Assembly (NCBI GenBank): GCA_041627895.1
Contig: JBFKQC010000028.1
Location: forward strand, 1 to 45,724
Origin: JBFKQC01 sp041627895
Lineage (GTDB): Bacteria > Pseudomonadota > Alphaproteobacteria > Rhodobacterales > Rhodobacteraceae
DNA length: 45,724 nucleotides
Direction: 5' to 3'
Part shown: in pieces, positions 6,140 to 16,336 of the stretch
Numbering within the stretch: the stretch's first letter is position 1
Layout: the number at the start of each line of letters is the position of its first letter
Program-made: the position numbers and the translations under genes
The notes under the pieces: model-generated
Told to the model about the DNA's origin: nothing
Seen by the model: only the letters and a program-made list of their open reading frames with translations
The model's database searches: none

Positions 6140-8866
6140 ATGCATGATGGTATGCCCGTGTCAAAGGGCGATCAGAACCGCGCTCTGGCACTCAGCACCA
6201 TTGCGTTCACGGTGTGTTTTGCAGTCTGGACGATCTTTTCGATCATCGGCGTCGCGATCAAAGAGGAACTCGGGCTTTCGGAATCCGAGTTTGGCCTACT
6301 GGTTGCAACGCCAATCCTCACCGGCTCGCTCACTCGCCTGATCCTCGGCGTGTGGACTGAGAAATACGGCGGCAAGCTTGTCTTTTCGGCGCAGATGATC
6401 CTCACCGGTCTCGCGACCTGGGCGCTGACGCTCGCGGACAGCTACATCATGTATCTGATCGCGGCGTTGGGCATCGGCCTTGCGGGCGGTTCGTTCATCA
6501 TCGGCGTGGCATACGTCTCGCGCTGGTACGACGCGGGCAAGCAGGGCACCGCGCTCGGTATCTTCGGGGCGGGCAATGTCGGTGCCGCCGTCACCAAGTT
6601 CCTCGCTCCGTTCGTCATGGTCGCATATGGCTGGCAAGGTGTGGCGCAGGTCTGGGCCGTGGCCATCGCGCTGATGGGCGTGATCTTCTTCTTCCTTGCA
6701 AAGGACGACCCGAAACTGGTCGAACGCCGCAAGTCCGGCGTCAAGGCGCCGACCATCGCGCAGCAATTCGCGCCGCTCAGGAACCTTCAGGTCTGGCGCT
6801 TCTCGCTCTACTATTTCTTCGTCTTCGGTGCCTTCGTGGCGTTGGCGCTCTGGATGCCGCACTACCTTATCGACGTCTATGGCGTCGACGTGAAGACGGC
6901 GGGCATGTCGGCGGCGGCCTTCTCGCTCTCGGCCTCACTGTTCCGCGCTTATGGCGGTCACCTCTCGGACCGTTTCGGCGCACGCGCGGTCATGTACTGG
7001 ACTTTCGGCTTCTCGATGGTCTTCCTGTTCATGCTGTCCTACCCGCCGACCGAATACGTCATTCAGGGCAAGGACGGCCCGATCATCTTTTCGACCGAGA
7101 TGAGCCGCTGGCCCTTCATCATCACGCTCTTCTGCCTCGGCTTCTTCATGTCGCTCGGCAAGGCGGCGGTCTACAAGCACATCCCGGTCTACTATCCCCG
7201 CCATGTCGGTGCTGTCGGCGGGCTTGTCGGCATGATTGGCGGCCTCGGCGGCTTCATCCTGCCGATCATGTTCGGTGCGCTTCTCGATTTGACCGGCATC
7301 TATACAAGCTGCTTCGCGCTTCTCTTCGTGATCGTCGCGATCACGCTCGCCTGGATGCACATGTCGATCCGCGCGATGGAGCGTGCCGCGCATGGCAAGG
7401 CGCTCGACCAGTTGCCGGAACTGCCGGAACTTCAGGAAATCCACATCCCCGGCAAGACGGTTATGCCGCGTACGCTGGAAGAGTGGCATCCCGAGGACAA
7501 GGATTTCTGGCGGACCAAGGGCCGCGCGATCGCGCGGCGGAACCTCTGGATCTCGATCCCGGCGCTTCTGCTGGCCTTCTCGGTCTGGATGGTGTGGTCG
7601 ATGGTCGTGGCACGGCTTCCCGCTATCGGCTTCGACTTCACGCCGGGCCAGCTCTTCTGGCTGGCGGCGCTGCCGGGCCTGTCAGGTGCCACCTTGCGGA
7701 TCTTCTACAGCTTCATGGTGCCGATATTCGGCGGCCGGCTCTGGACGACGCTTTCGACCGCGTCGCTCCTGCTGCCCGCCCTCGGTATCGGCTATGCGGT
7801 GCAGAACCCCGAGACGCCCTACCTGATCTTCATGACGCTCGCACTGCTCTGTGGGTTCGGCGGCGGTAACTTCGCCTCGTCGATGGCGAACATCGCCTAC
7901 TTCTTCCCCAAGGCGGAGAAGGGCAACGCGTTGGCGCTGAATGCGGGTCTCGGCAACCTCGGCGTGTCGGTCATGCAGTTCCTCGTGCCGATCGTCATCA
8001 CCATGGGCGTCTTCGGCGCCATGGGTGGCGCGCCGGTCAAACTCGCCGATGGCGGCGAACTCTGGATGCAGAACGCGGGCTTCGTCTGGGTGCCGTTCAT
8101 CATCGTCGCGACGATCGCCGCCTGGCTTGGCATGAACGACATCGCCGAGGCGAAGGCCTCGTTCCGCGACCAGGCGGTAATCTTCTCGCGGTTCCACAAC
8201 TGGATCATGTGCATCCTCTACACCGGAACCTTCGGCAGCTTCATCGGCTATTCGGCGGGCTTCCCGCTTCTGACGAAGCTCATGTTCCCCGAGGTGAACG
8301 CGCTGCAATACGTCTTCCTCGGCCCGCTCGTCGGCGCGCTCAGCCGCGCGGCCACCGGCTGGGTCTCGGACAAGTACGGCGGCGGCCGCGTGACCTTCTG
8401 GACCTTCCTCGGCATGATCGTGGCGGTCTTCGGGGTCATCAGCTTCCTGCCGAATGATGGCCAGGGCGGCAGCTTCCTCGGCTTCTTTGCCTGCTTCATC
8501 GCCCTCTTCTTCCTTACGGGTGTCGGCAACGCCTCCACCTTCCAGATGATTCCGGCGATCATGGGCAAGGAAATCCCGCGGCTGATGCCGAATCTCGACC
8601 CCATCGCCACGCGCCGTCAGGCGGAGCGCGAAAGCGCCGCGATCATCGCCTTCACCTCGGCCATCGCAGCTTACGGCGCCTTCTTCATTCCGAAGGCCTA
8701 TGGCACCTCGATCGCGATGACCGGTGGACCCTTCATGGCGCTCTGGGGCTTCCTGATCTTCTACGCGATCTGCGTCGTGCTGACCTGGATCTACTATACC
8801 CGTCCAGGCGGGCTTCTTCATGACATCGAGCGTGGCCGCACCCCGGCCGCGCCGGCCCAGGCCTGA
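6140..8866 (+). CDS. narK: NarK1-NarK2 fused nitrate/nitrite transporter
   Basis: 908-aa inner membrane protein made of two complete major-facilitator (nitrate/nitrite porter) domains. Domain 1 spans about residues 10-410. A charged linker, about 410-470, contains LPELPELQE and EEWHPEDKDFW. Domain 2 spans about 470-895. Glycine-rich porter signatures occur in both halves (AGNVGAAVTKF in the first, AGLGNLGVSVMQF in the second). In Paracoccus the fused NarK combines a proton-linked nitrate importer (NarK1-like) with a nitrate/nitrite antiporter (NarK2-like), feeding the cytoplasm-facing NarG and exporting nitrite. The ATG has a GGAGGCGAC site. It is the first gene of the nar operon, 17 bases before narG. 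Confidence 0.95.
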   Translation: MHDGMPVSKGDQNRALALSTIAFTVCFAVWTIFSIIGVAIKEELGLSESEFGLLVATPILTGSLTRLILGVWTEKYGGKLVFSAQMILTGLATWALTLADSYIMYLIAALGIGLAGGSFIIGVAYVSRWYDAGKQGTALGIFGAGNVGAAVTKFLAPFVMVAYGWQGVAQVWAVAIALMGVIFFFLAKDDPKLVERRKSGVKAPTIAQQFAPLRNLQVWRFSLYYFFVFGAFVALALWMPHYLIDVYGVDVKTAGMSAAAFSLSASLFRAYGGHLSDRFGARAVMYWTFGFSMVFLFMLSYPPTEYVIQGKDGPIIFSTEMSRWPFIITLFCLGFFMSLGKAAVYKHIPVYYPRHVGAVGGLVGMIGGLGGFILPIMFGALLDLTGIYTSCFALLFVIVAITLAWMHMSIRAMERAAHGKALDQLPELPELQEIHIPGKTVMPRTLEEWHPEDKDFWRTKGRAIARRNLWISIPALLLAFSVWMVWSMVVARLPAIGFDFTPGQLFWLAALPGLSGATLRIFYSFMVPIFGGRLWTTLSTASLLLPALGIGYAVQNPETPYLIFMTLALLCGFGGGNFASSMANIAYFFPKAEKGNALALNAGLGNLGVSVMQFLVPIVITMGVFGAMGGAPVKLADGGELWMQNAGFVWVPFIIVATIAAWLGMNDIAEAKASFRDQAVIFSRFHNWIMCILYTGTFGSFIGYSAGFPLLTKLMFPEVNALQYVFLGPLVGALSRAATGWVSDKYGGGRVTFWTFLGMIVAVFGVISFLPNDGQGGSFLGFFACFIALFFLTGVGNASTFQMIPAIMGKEIPRLMPNLDPIATRRQAERESAAIIAFTSAIAAYGAFFIPKAYGTSIAMTGGPFMALWGFLIFYAICVVLTWIYYTRPGGLLHDIERGRTPAAPAQA

Positions 8867-8883
8867 AACATTAGGAGAGCAAG

Positions 8884-11800
8884 ATGAGCCATCTTCTCGA
8901 CCGGCTGAACTTCCTGAAATCCGTCCGCAAGGACACATTCGCGGGCGGGCACGGACAGACGACGATCGAAAACCGCGACTGGGAGGACACCTACCGAAAC
9001 CGCTGGCGTCACGACAAGATCGTCCGTTCCACTCACGGGGTGAACTGCACCGGGTCGTGCTCGTGGAAGATCTACGTGAAATCCGGGATCGTGACGTGGG
9101 AGACGCAGCAGACCGACTATCCGCGCACCCGGCCGGACTTGCCGAACCATGAGCCGCGAGGCTGCGCGCGCGGCGCCTCCTACAGCTGGTATCTCTACTC
9201 GGCCAACCGCGTGAAGACGCCCTTGGTGCGCGGACGCCTGATGCGGATGTGGCGCGACCTGAGGAAGACGATGAGCCCGGTGGAGGCCTGGAAGACGATC
9301 CAGACCGACCCGACCAAGCGCGCCGACTACACCAGGATCCGCGGCAAGGGCGGGTTCGTCCGCGCGACGTGGGACGAGGTGACCGAGATCATCGCGACGG
9401 CCAATGCCTACACGGCCAAGACCTACGGCCCCGATCGGGTCTTCGGCTTCTCGCCGATCCCGGCGATGTCGATGGTCTCCTACGCCGCCGGTTCGCGCTA
9501 TCTGAGCCTTCTGGGCGGCACCTGCATGTCATTTTACGACTGGTACTGCGACCTGCCGCCGGCCTCGCCCATGACCTGGGGCGAACAGACCGACGTTCCG
9601 GAATCGGCCGACTGGTACAATGCCGGCTACCTGATCCTCTGGGGCTCGAACGTGCCGCAGACCCGGACGCCGGACGCGCATTTCTACACCGAGGCGCGCT
9701 ATCGCGGCACCAAATCCGCCGTGATCTGTCCCGACTATTCCGAGGCCGCCAAGTTCTCCGACATCTGGCTCAATGCCAAGCAGGGCACCGATGCCGCGCT
9801 CGGCATGGCGATGGGCCACGTGATCCTGCGCGAATTCCACCTCGACCGGCAGGCCGAGTATTTCGAGGACTACTGCCGCAAGTACACCGACATGCCGATG
9901 CTGGTGAAGCTTGAGCCGAAGGGCGACGGCTTCGTGCCCGGCAAGCAGCTTCGCGCCGCCGATTTCGACAAGTCGCTCGGCCACAAGAACAACCCCGACT
10001 GGAAAACCGTCGCCATCGACGAGAAGTCGGGCGGCATCGTGGTGCCGAACGGCTCGGTCGGCTTCCGTTGGGGCGAAGAGGGCAAGTGGAACCTCGAGGA
10101 GAAGGCCGACGGCAAGGACGTGACGCTTCGGTTGAGCCTCGTCCTAGATACCGACCACGACGACGTGATCGGGGTGGACTTCCCGTATTTCGGCGGCATG
10201 GCCTCGAACGGCTGGGAAAACGACGCGCGCGGCGAGGTGCTGACCCGCAACGTGCCCGTGAAGAAGGTCAAGCTCGCCGACGGCAAGCAGCACTACGTCG
10301 CCACCGTCTTCGACCTCTTCTGCGCCAACTACAGCCTCGATCGCGACCTCGGCGGCGACCATGTCGCGGCGGACTACGACGCCGACGTGCCCTTCACCCC
10401 CGCCTGGGCGGAGAAGATCACCGGCGTCAAGCGCGACCGGATCATCCAGGTCGCACGGGAATTCGCCGAGAACGCCGAGAAGACGAACGGCAGGTCGATG
10501 ATCATCATCGGCGCGGCGATGAACCATTGGTACCACATGGATATGAACTATCGTGCCGCCATCAACATGCTGGTGATGTGCGGCGCCGTGGGTCAGTCCG
10601 GTGGCGGCTGGGCGCATTACGTTGGGCAGGAAAAGCTGCGCCCGCAGACCGGCTGGACCGCGCTCGCCTTCGCGCTCGACTGGGCGCGTCCGCCGCGGCA
10701 CATGAACTCGACCTCGGCCTGGTACGCCCATGCCGACCAGTGGCGCTACGAGACGGTTTCCTCCTCGGAAATCCTCTCGCCGACCGCGCCGGACGGCGAC
10801 TACAAGGACCTGAGCCTGATCGACTACAACATCCGCGCCGAGCGGATGGGTTGGCTGCCTTCCGCCCCGCAGCTCCGTACCAACCCGCTCGAGGTTGGCA
10901 AGGCGGCGATGGCTTCGGGCAAGACCATTCCCGAATATGTCGCCGAGCAGTTGAAAGCCGGCACGCTGGAGATGTCCGCCCAGGACCCGGACGCGCCGGA
11001 GAACTGGCCGCGCAACCTCTTCGTCTGGCGCTCGAACCTTCTGGGCTCCTCGGGCAAGGGGCACGAGTACTTCCTCAAGCACCTTCTCGGTACCGATCAC
11101 GGTGTTCTCGGCAAGGATCTGGGCGAGGAAGGCCGGCAAAGACCGGCGGAGGCGGTTTGGCACGACAAGGCGCCCGAAGGCAAGCTCGACCTCCTCGTGA
11201 CGCTCGACTTCCGCATGTCCACGACCGCCGTCTATTCCGACATCGTGCTGCCGACGGCGAGTTGGTACGAAAAGGACGACATGAACACGTCCGACATGCA
11301 CCCGTTCATCCATCCGCTGCAGGCGGCCGTGGACCCGGCATATGAATCCAAGTCGGACTGGGAGATTTTCAAGGCGATCGCCAAGAAGTTCTCCGAGGTC
11401 GCGCCCGAGATCCTCGGCGTGGAAACGGATGTGGTGCAGCTTCCCTTGCAGCACGACAGCCCCGGCGAGATCGCGCAGCCGCAGGTCAAAGACTGGAAGA
11501 AGGGCGAATGCGACCTCATTCCGGGCAAGACCGCGCCGGCCTATATCGCCGTGGAACGCGACTACCCGAACCTCTATGCCCGCTTCACCTCGCTCGGACC
11601 CTTGATGGAGAAAATCGGCAACGGCGGCAAGGGCATCGCCTGGGACACCAAGGAAGAGGTCCATCACCTCAAGGCGCTCAATGGTACCCATCATCAGGGC
11701 GCGACCGAGGGCATGGCCAAGATCGAGACCGCGATCGACGCGGCCGAGGTCATCCTGATGCTCGCGCCTGAGACCAACGGCGAAGTCGCGGTGAAGGCCT

Positions 11801-12630
11801 GGGAAACGCTGTCGAAGGCCACCGGGCGCGAACATGCGCATCTGGCCGAAGTCAAGGAAGACGAGAAGATCCGTTTCCGCGATATCGCCGCCCAGCCGCG
11901 CAAGATCATCTCGTCGCCCACATGGTCGGGCATCGAAAGCGAGGAGGTCTGCTACAACGCCGGCTGGACCAACGTGCACGAGCTGATCCCGTGGCGAACC
12001 GTCTCGGGCCGTCAGCAGCTCTATCAGGATCACGAATGGATGCAGGCCTTCGGCGAGATGTTCGTGACCTGGCGTCCGCCGGTCGATCTCAAGACCATCA
12101 GCGCGGCGGCGACGGCTGCGCTTGGCGCGAACGAGAAGCACGTGGTGCTGAACTTCATCACGCCGCACCAGAAATGGGGCATCCATTCCACCTATACCGA
12201 CAACCTCCTGATGCTCACGCTGAACAGGGGCGGGCCGGTCGTCTGGATCTCGGAGAACGATGCGAAGACGGCTGGCCTCGTCGATAACGACTGGATCGAG
12301 GTCTTCAACTCGAACGGCGTTCTGACCGCGCGGGCTGTCGTGTCGCAGCGGGTGAAGGACGGCATGTGCCTGATGTATCACGCTCAGGAAAAGATCGTGA
12401 ATACGCCGGGGTCCAACATCACCCGCAAGAGGGGCGGTATCCACAACTCGGTGACCCGCGCCATCGTCAAGCCCACGCACATGATCGGCGGCTACGCCCA
12501 GCAGAGCTATGGGTTCAACTACTACGGAACGGTCGGCTCGAACCGAGATGAAATGGTCGTAGTCCGCAAGATGGACAAGATCGACTGGCTCGACCGGCCG
12601 GCAGCAGCCAAAGTGGAGGCAGCAGAATGA
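8884..12630 (+). CDS. narG: Respiratory nitrate reductase alpha subunit NarG
   Basis: 1248-aa catalytic subunit of membrane-bound nitrate reductase, which reduces nitrate to nitrite with quinol electrons on the cytoplasmic side. The FS0 cluster ligands are visible as His51-x3-Cys55-x3-Cys59-x34-Cys94. The molybdenum-ligand region YDWYCDLPPASP lies near residues 218-229. The length matches the NarG family, and no twin-arginine signal is present, as expected for NarG and unlike NapA. The ATG follows AGGAGAGCAAG. The stop overlaps the narH start by 4 bases. The reading frame is intact throughout, so the enzyme should be functional. Confidence 0.97.
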   Translation: MSHLLDRLNFLKSVRKDTFAGGHGQTTIENRDWEDTYRNRWRHDKIVRSTHGVNCTGSCSWKIYVKSGIVTWETQQTDYPRTRPDLPNHEPRGCARGASYSWYLYSANRVKTPLVRGRLMRMWRDLRKTMSPVEAWKTIQTDPTKRADYTRIRGKGGFVRATWDEVTEIIATANAYTAKTYGPDRVFGFSPIPAMSMVSYAAGSRYLSLLGGTCMSFYDWYCDLPPASPMTWGEQTDVPESADWYNAGYLILWGSNVPQTRTPDAHFYTEARYRGTKSAVICPDYSEAAKFSDIWLNAKQGTDAALGMAMGHVILREFHLDRQAEYFEDYCRKYTDMPMLVKLEPKGDGFVPGKQLRAADFDKSLGHKNNPDWKTVAIDEKSGGIVVPNGSVGFRWGEEGKWNLEEKADGKDVTLRLSLVLDTDHDDVIGVDFPYFGGMASNGWENDARGEVLTRNVPVKKVKLADGKQHYVATVFDLFCANYSLDRDLGGDHVAADYDADVPFTPAWAEKITGVKRDRIIQVAREFAENAEKTNGRSMIIIGAAMNHWYHMDMNYRAAINMLVMCGAVGQSGGGWAHYVGQEKLRPQTGWTALAFALDWARPPRHMNSTSAWYAHADQWRYETVSSSEILSPTAPDGDYKDLSLIDYNIRAERMGWLPSAPQLRTNPLEVGKAAMASGKTIPEYVAEQLKAGTLEMSAQDPDAPENWPRNLFVWRSNLLGSSGKGHEYFLKHLLGTDHGVLGKDLGEEGRQRPAEAVWHDKAPEGKLDLLVTLDFRMSTTAVYSDIVLPTASWYEKDDMNTSDMHPFIHPLQAAVDPAYESKSDWEIFKAIAKKFSEVAPEILGVETDVVQLPLQHDSPGEIAQPQVKDWKKGECDLIPGKTAPAYIAVERDYPNLYARFTSLGPLMEKIGNGGKGIAWDTKEEVHHLKALNGTHHQGATEGMAKIETAIDAAEVILMLAPETNGEVAVKAWETLSKATGREHAHLAEVKEDEKIRFRDIAAQPRKIISSPTWSGIESEEVCYNAGWTNVHELIPWRTVSGRQQLYQDHEWMQAFGEMFVTWRPPVDLKTISAAATAALGANEKHVVLNFITPHQKWGIHSTYTDNLLMLTLNRGGPVVWISENDAKTAGLVDNDWIEVFNSNGVLTARAVVSQRVKDGMCLMYHAQEKIVNTPGSNITRKRGGIHNSVTRAIVKPTHMIGGYAQQSYGFNYYGTVGSNRDEMVVVRKMDKIDWLDRPAAAKVEAAE

Positions 12631-14147
12631 AAGTCCGCGCACAAATCGGCATGGTGCTGAACCTCGACAAATGTATCGGGTGTCACACCTGTTCCGTCAC
12701 CTGCAAGAACGTCTGGACCAGCCGCGACGGTGTCGAATACGCCTGGTTCAACAATGTCGAGACCAAGCCCGGCATCGGCTATCCCAAGGACTGGGAGAAC
12801 CAGAAGCGCTGGAACGGCGGCTGGGAACGCACCGCTTCGGGTGGCCTCCGCCCGAAGCAGGGGGGCAAGTGGCGGATCCTGGCGAACATCTTCGCCAACC
12901 CCGACCTGCCTGAGATCGACGACTTCTACGAGCCGTTCGATTTCGACTACGACCACCTGAAATCGGCTCCCGAAATGGAGGCGTTCCCCACCGCGCGCCC
13001 GCGCTCCAAGGTCTCGGGCGAGCGGATGGAGAAAATCGAATGGGGTCCGAACTGGGAGGAGATCCTCGGCGGCGAGTTCGAGAAGCGCGGCAAGGACTAC
13101 AACTTCGAGGGCATCCAGAAAGACATCTACGGACAGTATGAAAACACGTTCATGATGTACCTGCCGCGTCTCTGCGAGCACTGCCTCAACCCGGCCTGCG
13201 CCGCGTCGTGCCCCTCGGGCGCGATCTACAAGCGCGAAGAGGACGGCGTGGTGCTGATCGACCAGGAGAAGTGCCGCGGCTGGCGGATGTGCGTCTCGGG
13301 CTGCCCCTACAAGAAGATCTACTACAACTGGTCTACGGGTAAGTCGGAGAAGTGCACGCTCTGCTATCCGCGCCTGGAATCCGGGATGCCGACGGTCTGC
13401 TCGGAAACCTGCGTCGGCCGGATCCGCTATATCGGCGTGATGCTCTATGACGCCGACAAGATCGCGGAGGCGGCGGCAGTGGCCGGCGAAAAGGAGCTCT
13501 ACGACGCCCAACTCGGCGTGTTTCTCGACCCGAACGACCCGAAAGTGATCGAGGCGGCGCGCGCCGAGGGCGTGCCGGGCGACTGGCTGGAGGCCGCCCG
13601 GATGTCGCCGATCTGGAAGATGGCGATGGAATGGAAGATCGCCTTCCCGCTGCACCCGGAATACCGGACGCTGCCGATGGTGTGGTACATCCCGCCGCTC
13701 AGCCCGATCCAGAACGCCGCGGCGGCCGGCCAGATCGCGAGCCAGGACGACATGCCGGACGTGAAATCGCTCCGCATCCCGGTGCGCTATCTCGCCAACA
13801 TGCTGACGGCGGGCGACGAGGCGCCGATCGTCTCCGCCCTGGAGCGGATGCTTGCAATGCGCTCCTACATGCGGTCGAAGACGGTAGACGGGGTCGTCAA
13901 TCTCGGCGTCGCGAAGCGCGTGGGTCTCAATCCGCACCAGATCGACGAGATGTACAAGACCATGGCGATCGCCAATTTCGAGGACCGCTTCGTCATCCCG
14001 ACGACGCACCGCGAGATGGTCGAAGACGCCTACGATCTGCGCGGCGGCTGCGGCTTCACCGACAGCAACGGCTGCTCGACCGGCACATCCGGCGCGAAGC
14101 TCTTCGGCAGCCGCAAGTTCGTGACACCTGCGGAGGGCTGGAAATGA
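12627..14147 (+). CDS. narH: Respiratory nitrate reductase beta subunit NarH
   Basis: 506-aa iron-sulfur subunit carrying electrons from NarI haems to NarG. The first cluster motif is Cys16-x2-Cys19-x2-Cys22-x3-Cys26. Three more groups follow: CEHCLNPACAASCP, then CRGWRMCVSGCP, and the CTLC to CSETC region. In CRGWRMC a Trp replaces one Cys, the hallmark of the [3Fe-4S] centre of NarH. Length and cysteine pattern are family-typical. Start and stop overlap narG and narJ by 4 bases each (ATGA), indicating coupled translation and a fixed order in the operon. Confidence 0.97.
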   Translation: MKVRAQIGMVLNLDKCIGCHTCSVTCKNVWTSRDGVEYAWFNNVETKPGIGYPKDWENQKRWNGGWERTASGGLRPKQGGKWRILANIFANPDLPEIDDFYEPFDFDYDHLKSAPEMEAFPTARPRSKVSGERMEKIEWGPNWEEILGGEFEKRGKDYNFEGIQKDIYGQYENTFMMYLPRLCEHCLNPACAASCPSGAIYKREEDGVVLIDQEKCRGWRMCVSGCPYKKIYYNWSTGKSEKCTLCYPRLESGMPTVCSETCVGRIRYIGVMLYDADKIAEAAAVAGEKELYDAQLGVFLDPNDPKVIEAARAEGVPGDWLEAARMSPIWKMAMEWKIAFPLHPEYRTLPMVWYIPPLSPIQNAAAAGQIASQDDMPDVKSLRIPVRYLANMLTAGDEAPIVSALERMLAMRSYMRSKTVDGVVNLGVAKRVGLNPHQIDEMYKTMAIANFEDRFVIPTTHREMVEDAYDLRGGCGFTDSNGCSTGTSGAKLFGSRKFVTPAEGWK

Positions 14148-14845
14148 AGACGTTCAAGGCGCTGTCCGCGCTCCTCTCCTACCCGACCGAGGACCTTCAG
14201 GCCGCCATTCCGGCGATCCGGGAGGTCATCGATTCCGAGGGTCTTCTACACCGCGGTCAGCGCTTGGCGCTGGAACCGCTGCTCACGGACATCGCAGAAG
14301 GCGACATCTATGACAAACAGGAGCGCTATGTGCTCCTGTTCGATCGCTCGCGCACGTTGTCGCTCAACCTCTTCGAGCATATCCATGGCGAAAGCCGCGA
14401 TCGCGGCGGCGCGATGGTGGACCTTCTGGAGACCTACCGCGCCGGCGGGTTCGATCTGACCGGGCCGGAACTTCCCGATCATCTGCCGGTGTTTCTGGAA
14501 TACCTCTCGACCCGACCCCTGCCCGAGGCAAAGGACCTCTTGTCGGGCGCCGGTCACATCATCGCGGTCCTTGCGGAACGCCTGACCCGGCGCGGCACGC
14601 CCTACGCGACTGTCCTTGCCGCCCTTGCGGCGGTCGCGCGGGCAGGCACCGACAGCCCCGAGGCGGAGGCGATGCTGGCCGAGACGGACGACGATCCGGA
14701 GGACCTCGAGGCGCTCGATGCGGTCTACGAGGAGGCGCAGGTCACCTTCGCGCCGGACCCCAATGCCGGCTGCCCGGTTTCGCGCGACATTCTGGCGCGG
14801 ATGGACATCCCCAAAAACCCGGCCGCGGCCGGGTCGGCCCACTGA
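14144..14845 (+). CDS. narJ: Nitrate reductase maturation chaperone NarJ
   Basis: 233-aa cytoplasmic chaperone of the TorD/NarJ family, needed for insertion of the molybdenum cofactor and Fe-S clusters into NarG before membrane docking. The sequence begins MKTFKALSALLSYPTEDLQ, a typical NarJ start, and contains the conserved LNLFEHIHGESRDRG stretch. It is all helical by appearance with an acidic C-terminal third and a short tail. ATGA overlap with narH; narI starts 13 bases after its stop behind GAAGGAGGGCG. Confidence 0.94.
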   Translation: MKTFKALSALLSYPTEDLQAAIPAIREVIDSEGLLHRGQRLALEPLLTDIAEGDIYDKQERYVLLFDRSRTLSLNLFEHIHGESRDRGGAMVDLLETYRAGGFDLTGPELPDHLPVFLEYLSTRPLPEAKDLLSGAGHIIAVLAERLTRRGTPYATVLAALAAVARAGTDSPEAEAMLAETDDDPEDLEALDAVYEEAQVTFAPDPNAGCPVSRDILARMDIPKNPAAAGSAH

Positions 14846-14858
14846 AGGAGGGCGAACG

Positions 14859-15542
14859 ATGCACCAATTCTTCTTCGGAACCTATCCCTACATCGCGCTT
14901 TCGGTGCTGCTTCTGGGCAGTATCGCGCGCTACGAACGCGACCCGTTCACCTGGAAGTCCTCCTCGTCGCAGCTCCTGCGGCGGCAGCGGTTCGTGATCG
15001 GCTCGGTGCTCTTTCATGTTGGCGTGCTGGTGGTCTTCTTCGGCCATCTCATCGGCCTTCTGACGCCGATCGCTGTGTTCGACGCCTTCGGCATCGGCCA
15101 CGGATTCAAGCAGCTCATGGCGGTGCTGGTCGGCGGTGTCGCCGGGATCATGGCGCTCGTGGGCGGCGCGATTCTCCTGCACCGGCGGCTCTACGACCCG
15201 CGCATCCGCGCCAACTCGAGTTTTGCCGACCTCGGCATCCTGATCCTGCTTCTCGTGCAGCTCTTGCTCGGGATCCTCACGATCTTCGTCTCGCTCCAGC
15301 ACCTCGACGGGCATGAGATGACTAAGTTTATGGCCTGGGCCTTTGGCATCTTCACCTTCGACGGCCAGGCGGCGAGCTACATCGCGGACGTGCACTGGCT
15401 GTTCAAGCTGCACCTGTTCCTCGGGCTGACGATCTTTCTCTTGTTCCCGTTCACGCGGCTCGTGCACATGCTCTCGGCGCCGGTACGCTACCTCTGGCGG
15501 CCGGGCTACCAGATCGTGCGGACGCGGAAGCGCGGGGCCTGA
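14859..15542 (+). CDS. narI: Respiratory nitrate reductase gamma subunit NarI
   Basis: 227-aa membrane cytochrome b subunit that oxidises quinol at the periplasmic side and passes electrons to NarH. Five hydrophobic segments are visible. The haem ligand histidines are present as His53 and His63 (spacing 10) and His185 and His203 (spacing 18), the same spacing as in the Escherichia coli protein. The ATG is chosen by the GAAGGAGGGCG ribosome site and the family-typical start MHQFFFGTYPYIALS. One base separates its stop from the start of the isomerase gene. Confidence 0.95.
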   Translation: MHQFFFGTYPYIALSVLLLGSIARYERDPFTWKSSSSQLLRRQRFVIGSVLFHVGVLVVFFGHLIGLLTPIAVFDAFGIGHGFKQLMAVLVGGVAGIMALVGGAILLHRRLYDPRIRANSSFADLGILILLLVQLLLGILTIFVSLQHLDGHEMTKFMAWAFGIFTFDGQAASYIADVHWLFKLHLFLGLTIFLLFPFTRLVHMLSAPVRYLWRPGYQIVRTRKRGA

Positions 15543-15543
15543 G

Positions 15544-16335
15544 ATGGGACCGCTGCTCAACGACATCACGGTGAACGGCGAGGTCATCCCCGCCGCCACC
15601 ATCGCGCAGGAGGCGCAGATGCATGCCGCGCCTGAGGGCAAGCCGGGCATCGCCTGGCGCGCTGCGGGCCGTGCGCTCGCGGTGCGCGCCCTTCTCTTGC
15701 AAGAGGCGCGTGCCCGCGGCCTGACCCCCGCGCCGATCACCGGGGAAGAGCGCGCCGAGACCGAGGAAGAGGCGCTGGTGCGTCAGATCCTCGACGCGGC
15801 GTTGACGCCCGAACGGCCTGGCGACGCGGCCATGCGCGCTTACTATGACGCCGATCCCGGCCGCTTCCGCGCACCGACGCTCTACGAGGCCGCGCACATT
15901 CTCTTCGCGGTCCGCCCCGGTGATGCTGCCGCGCTGGACAAGGCGCGTCTCAAGGCAACCGCGGCGCTCGCCGAGCTCGCCCGCAATCCGCGTGAATTCG
16001 ATCGGATGGCGCGCGAGTTGTCTGCCTGTTCGTCCCGCGACTCTGGCGGCCGGCTCGGCCAGATCGCCACCGGCGACACGGTGCCGGAATTCGAGGCCGT
16101 TCTCGACAGGCTCTCCGAAGGCGAGATCGCCGCTGAACCGGTGGCCACCCGCTATGGGTTCCACATCATCCGCCTCGACGCTCGCGCCGAAGGCGCCGTC
16201 CTGCCGTTCGAGACCGTCGCCCCCCGCATTCGCGCGATGCTCGAGAAGGCCGAGTGGGTTCGCGCTGCCCGAGACTTCATCGAATCCCTCGCCGGAAAAG
16301 CCGAGGTCACGGGCGTCGATCTGAAGGCGGCGTGA
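15544..16335 (+). CDS. Parvulin-type peptidyl-prolyl isomerase of the nar operon
   Basis: 263-aa PpiC/NifM-like prolyl isomerase. The N-terminal 120 residues form a helical SurA-like arm. The parvulin domain covers about residues 115-220 with AAHILF, the DSGGRLGQI loop and RYGFHIIRL, all family signatures. No signal peptide is visible, so it should be cytoplasmic, which fits a folding helper for NarG, just as NifM serves nitrogenase. Genes of this type follow narI in Paracoccus-like clusters. It is one base after narI and one base before the carbonic anhydrase relic, so it is cotranscribed with the reductase. Confidence 0.88.
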   Translation: MGPLLNDITVNGEVIPAATIAQEAQMHAAPEGKPGIAWRAAGRALAVRALLLQEARARGLTPAPITGEERAETEEEALVRQILDAALTPERPGDAAMRAYYDADPGRFRAPTLYEAAHILFAVRPGDAAALDKARLKATAALAELARNPREFDRMARELSACSSRDSGGRLGQIATGDTVPEFEAVLDRLSEGEIAAEPVATRYGFHIIRLDARAEGAVLPFETVAPRIRAMLEKAEWVRAARDFIESLAGKAEVTGVDLKAA

Positions 16336-16336
16336 G

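Noticed and set aside
7682..8938. 418-codon minus-strand open frame opposite narK
   Set aside because: Shadow frame with highly charged composition and no domain; narK has intact porter domains.
10144..12642. 832-codon minus-strand open frame opposite narG
   Set aside because: Long only because narG has strong third-position GC bias; no family features.
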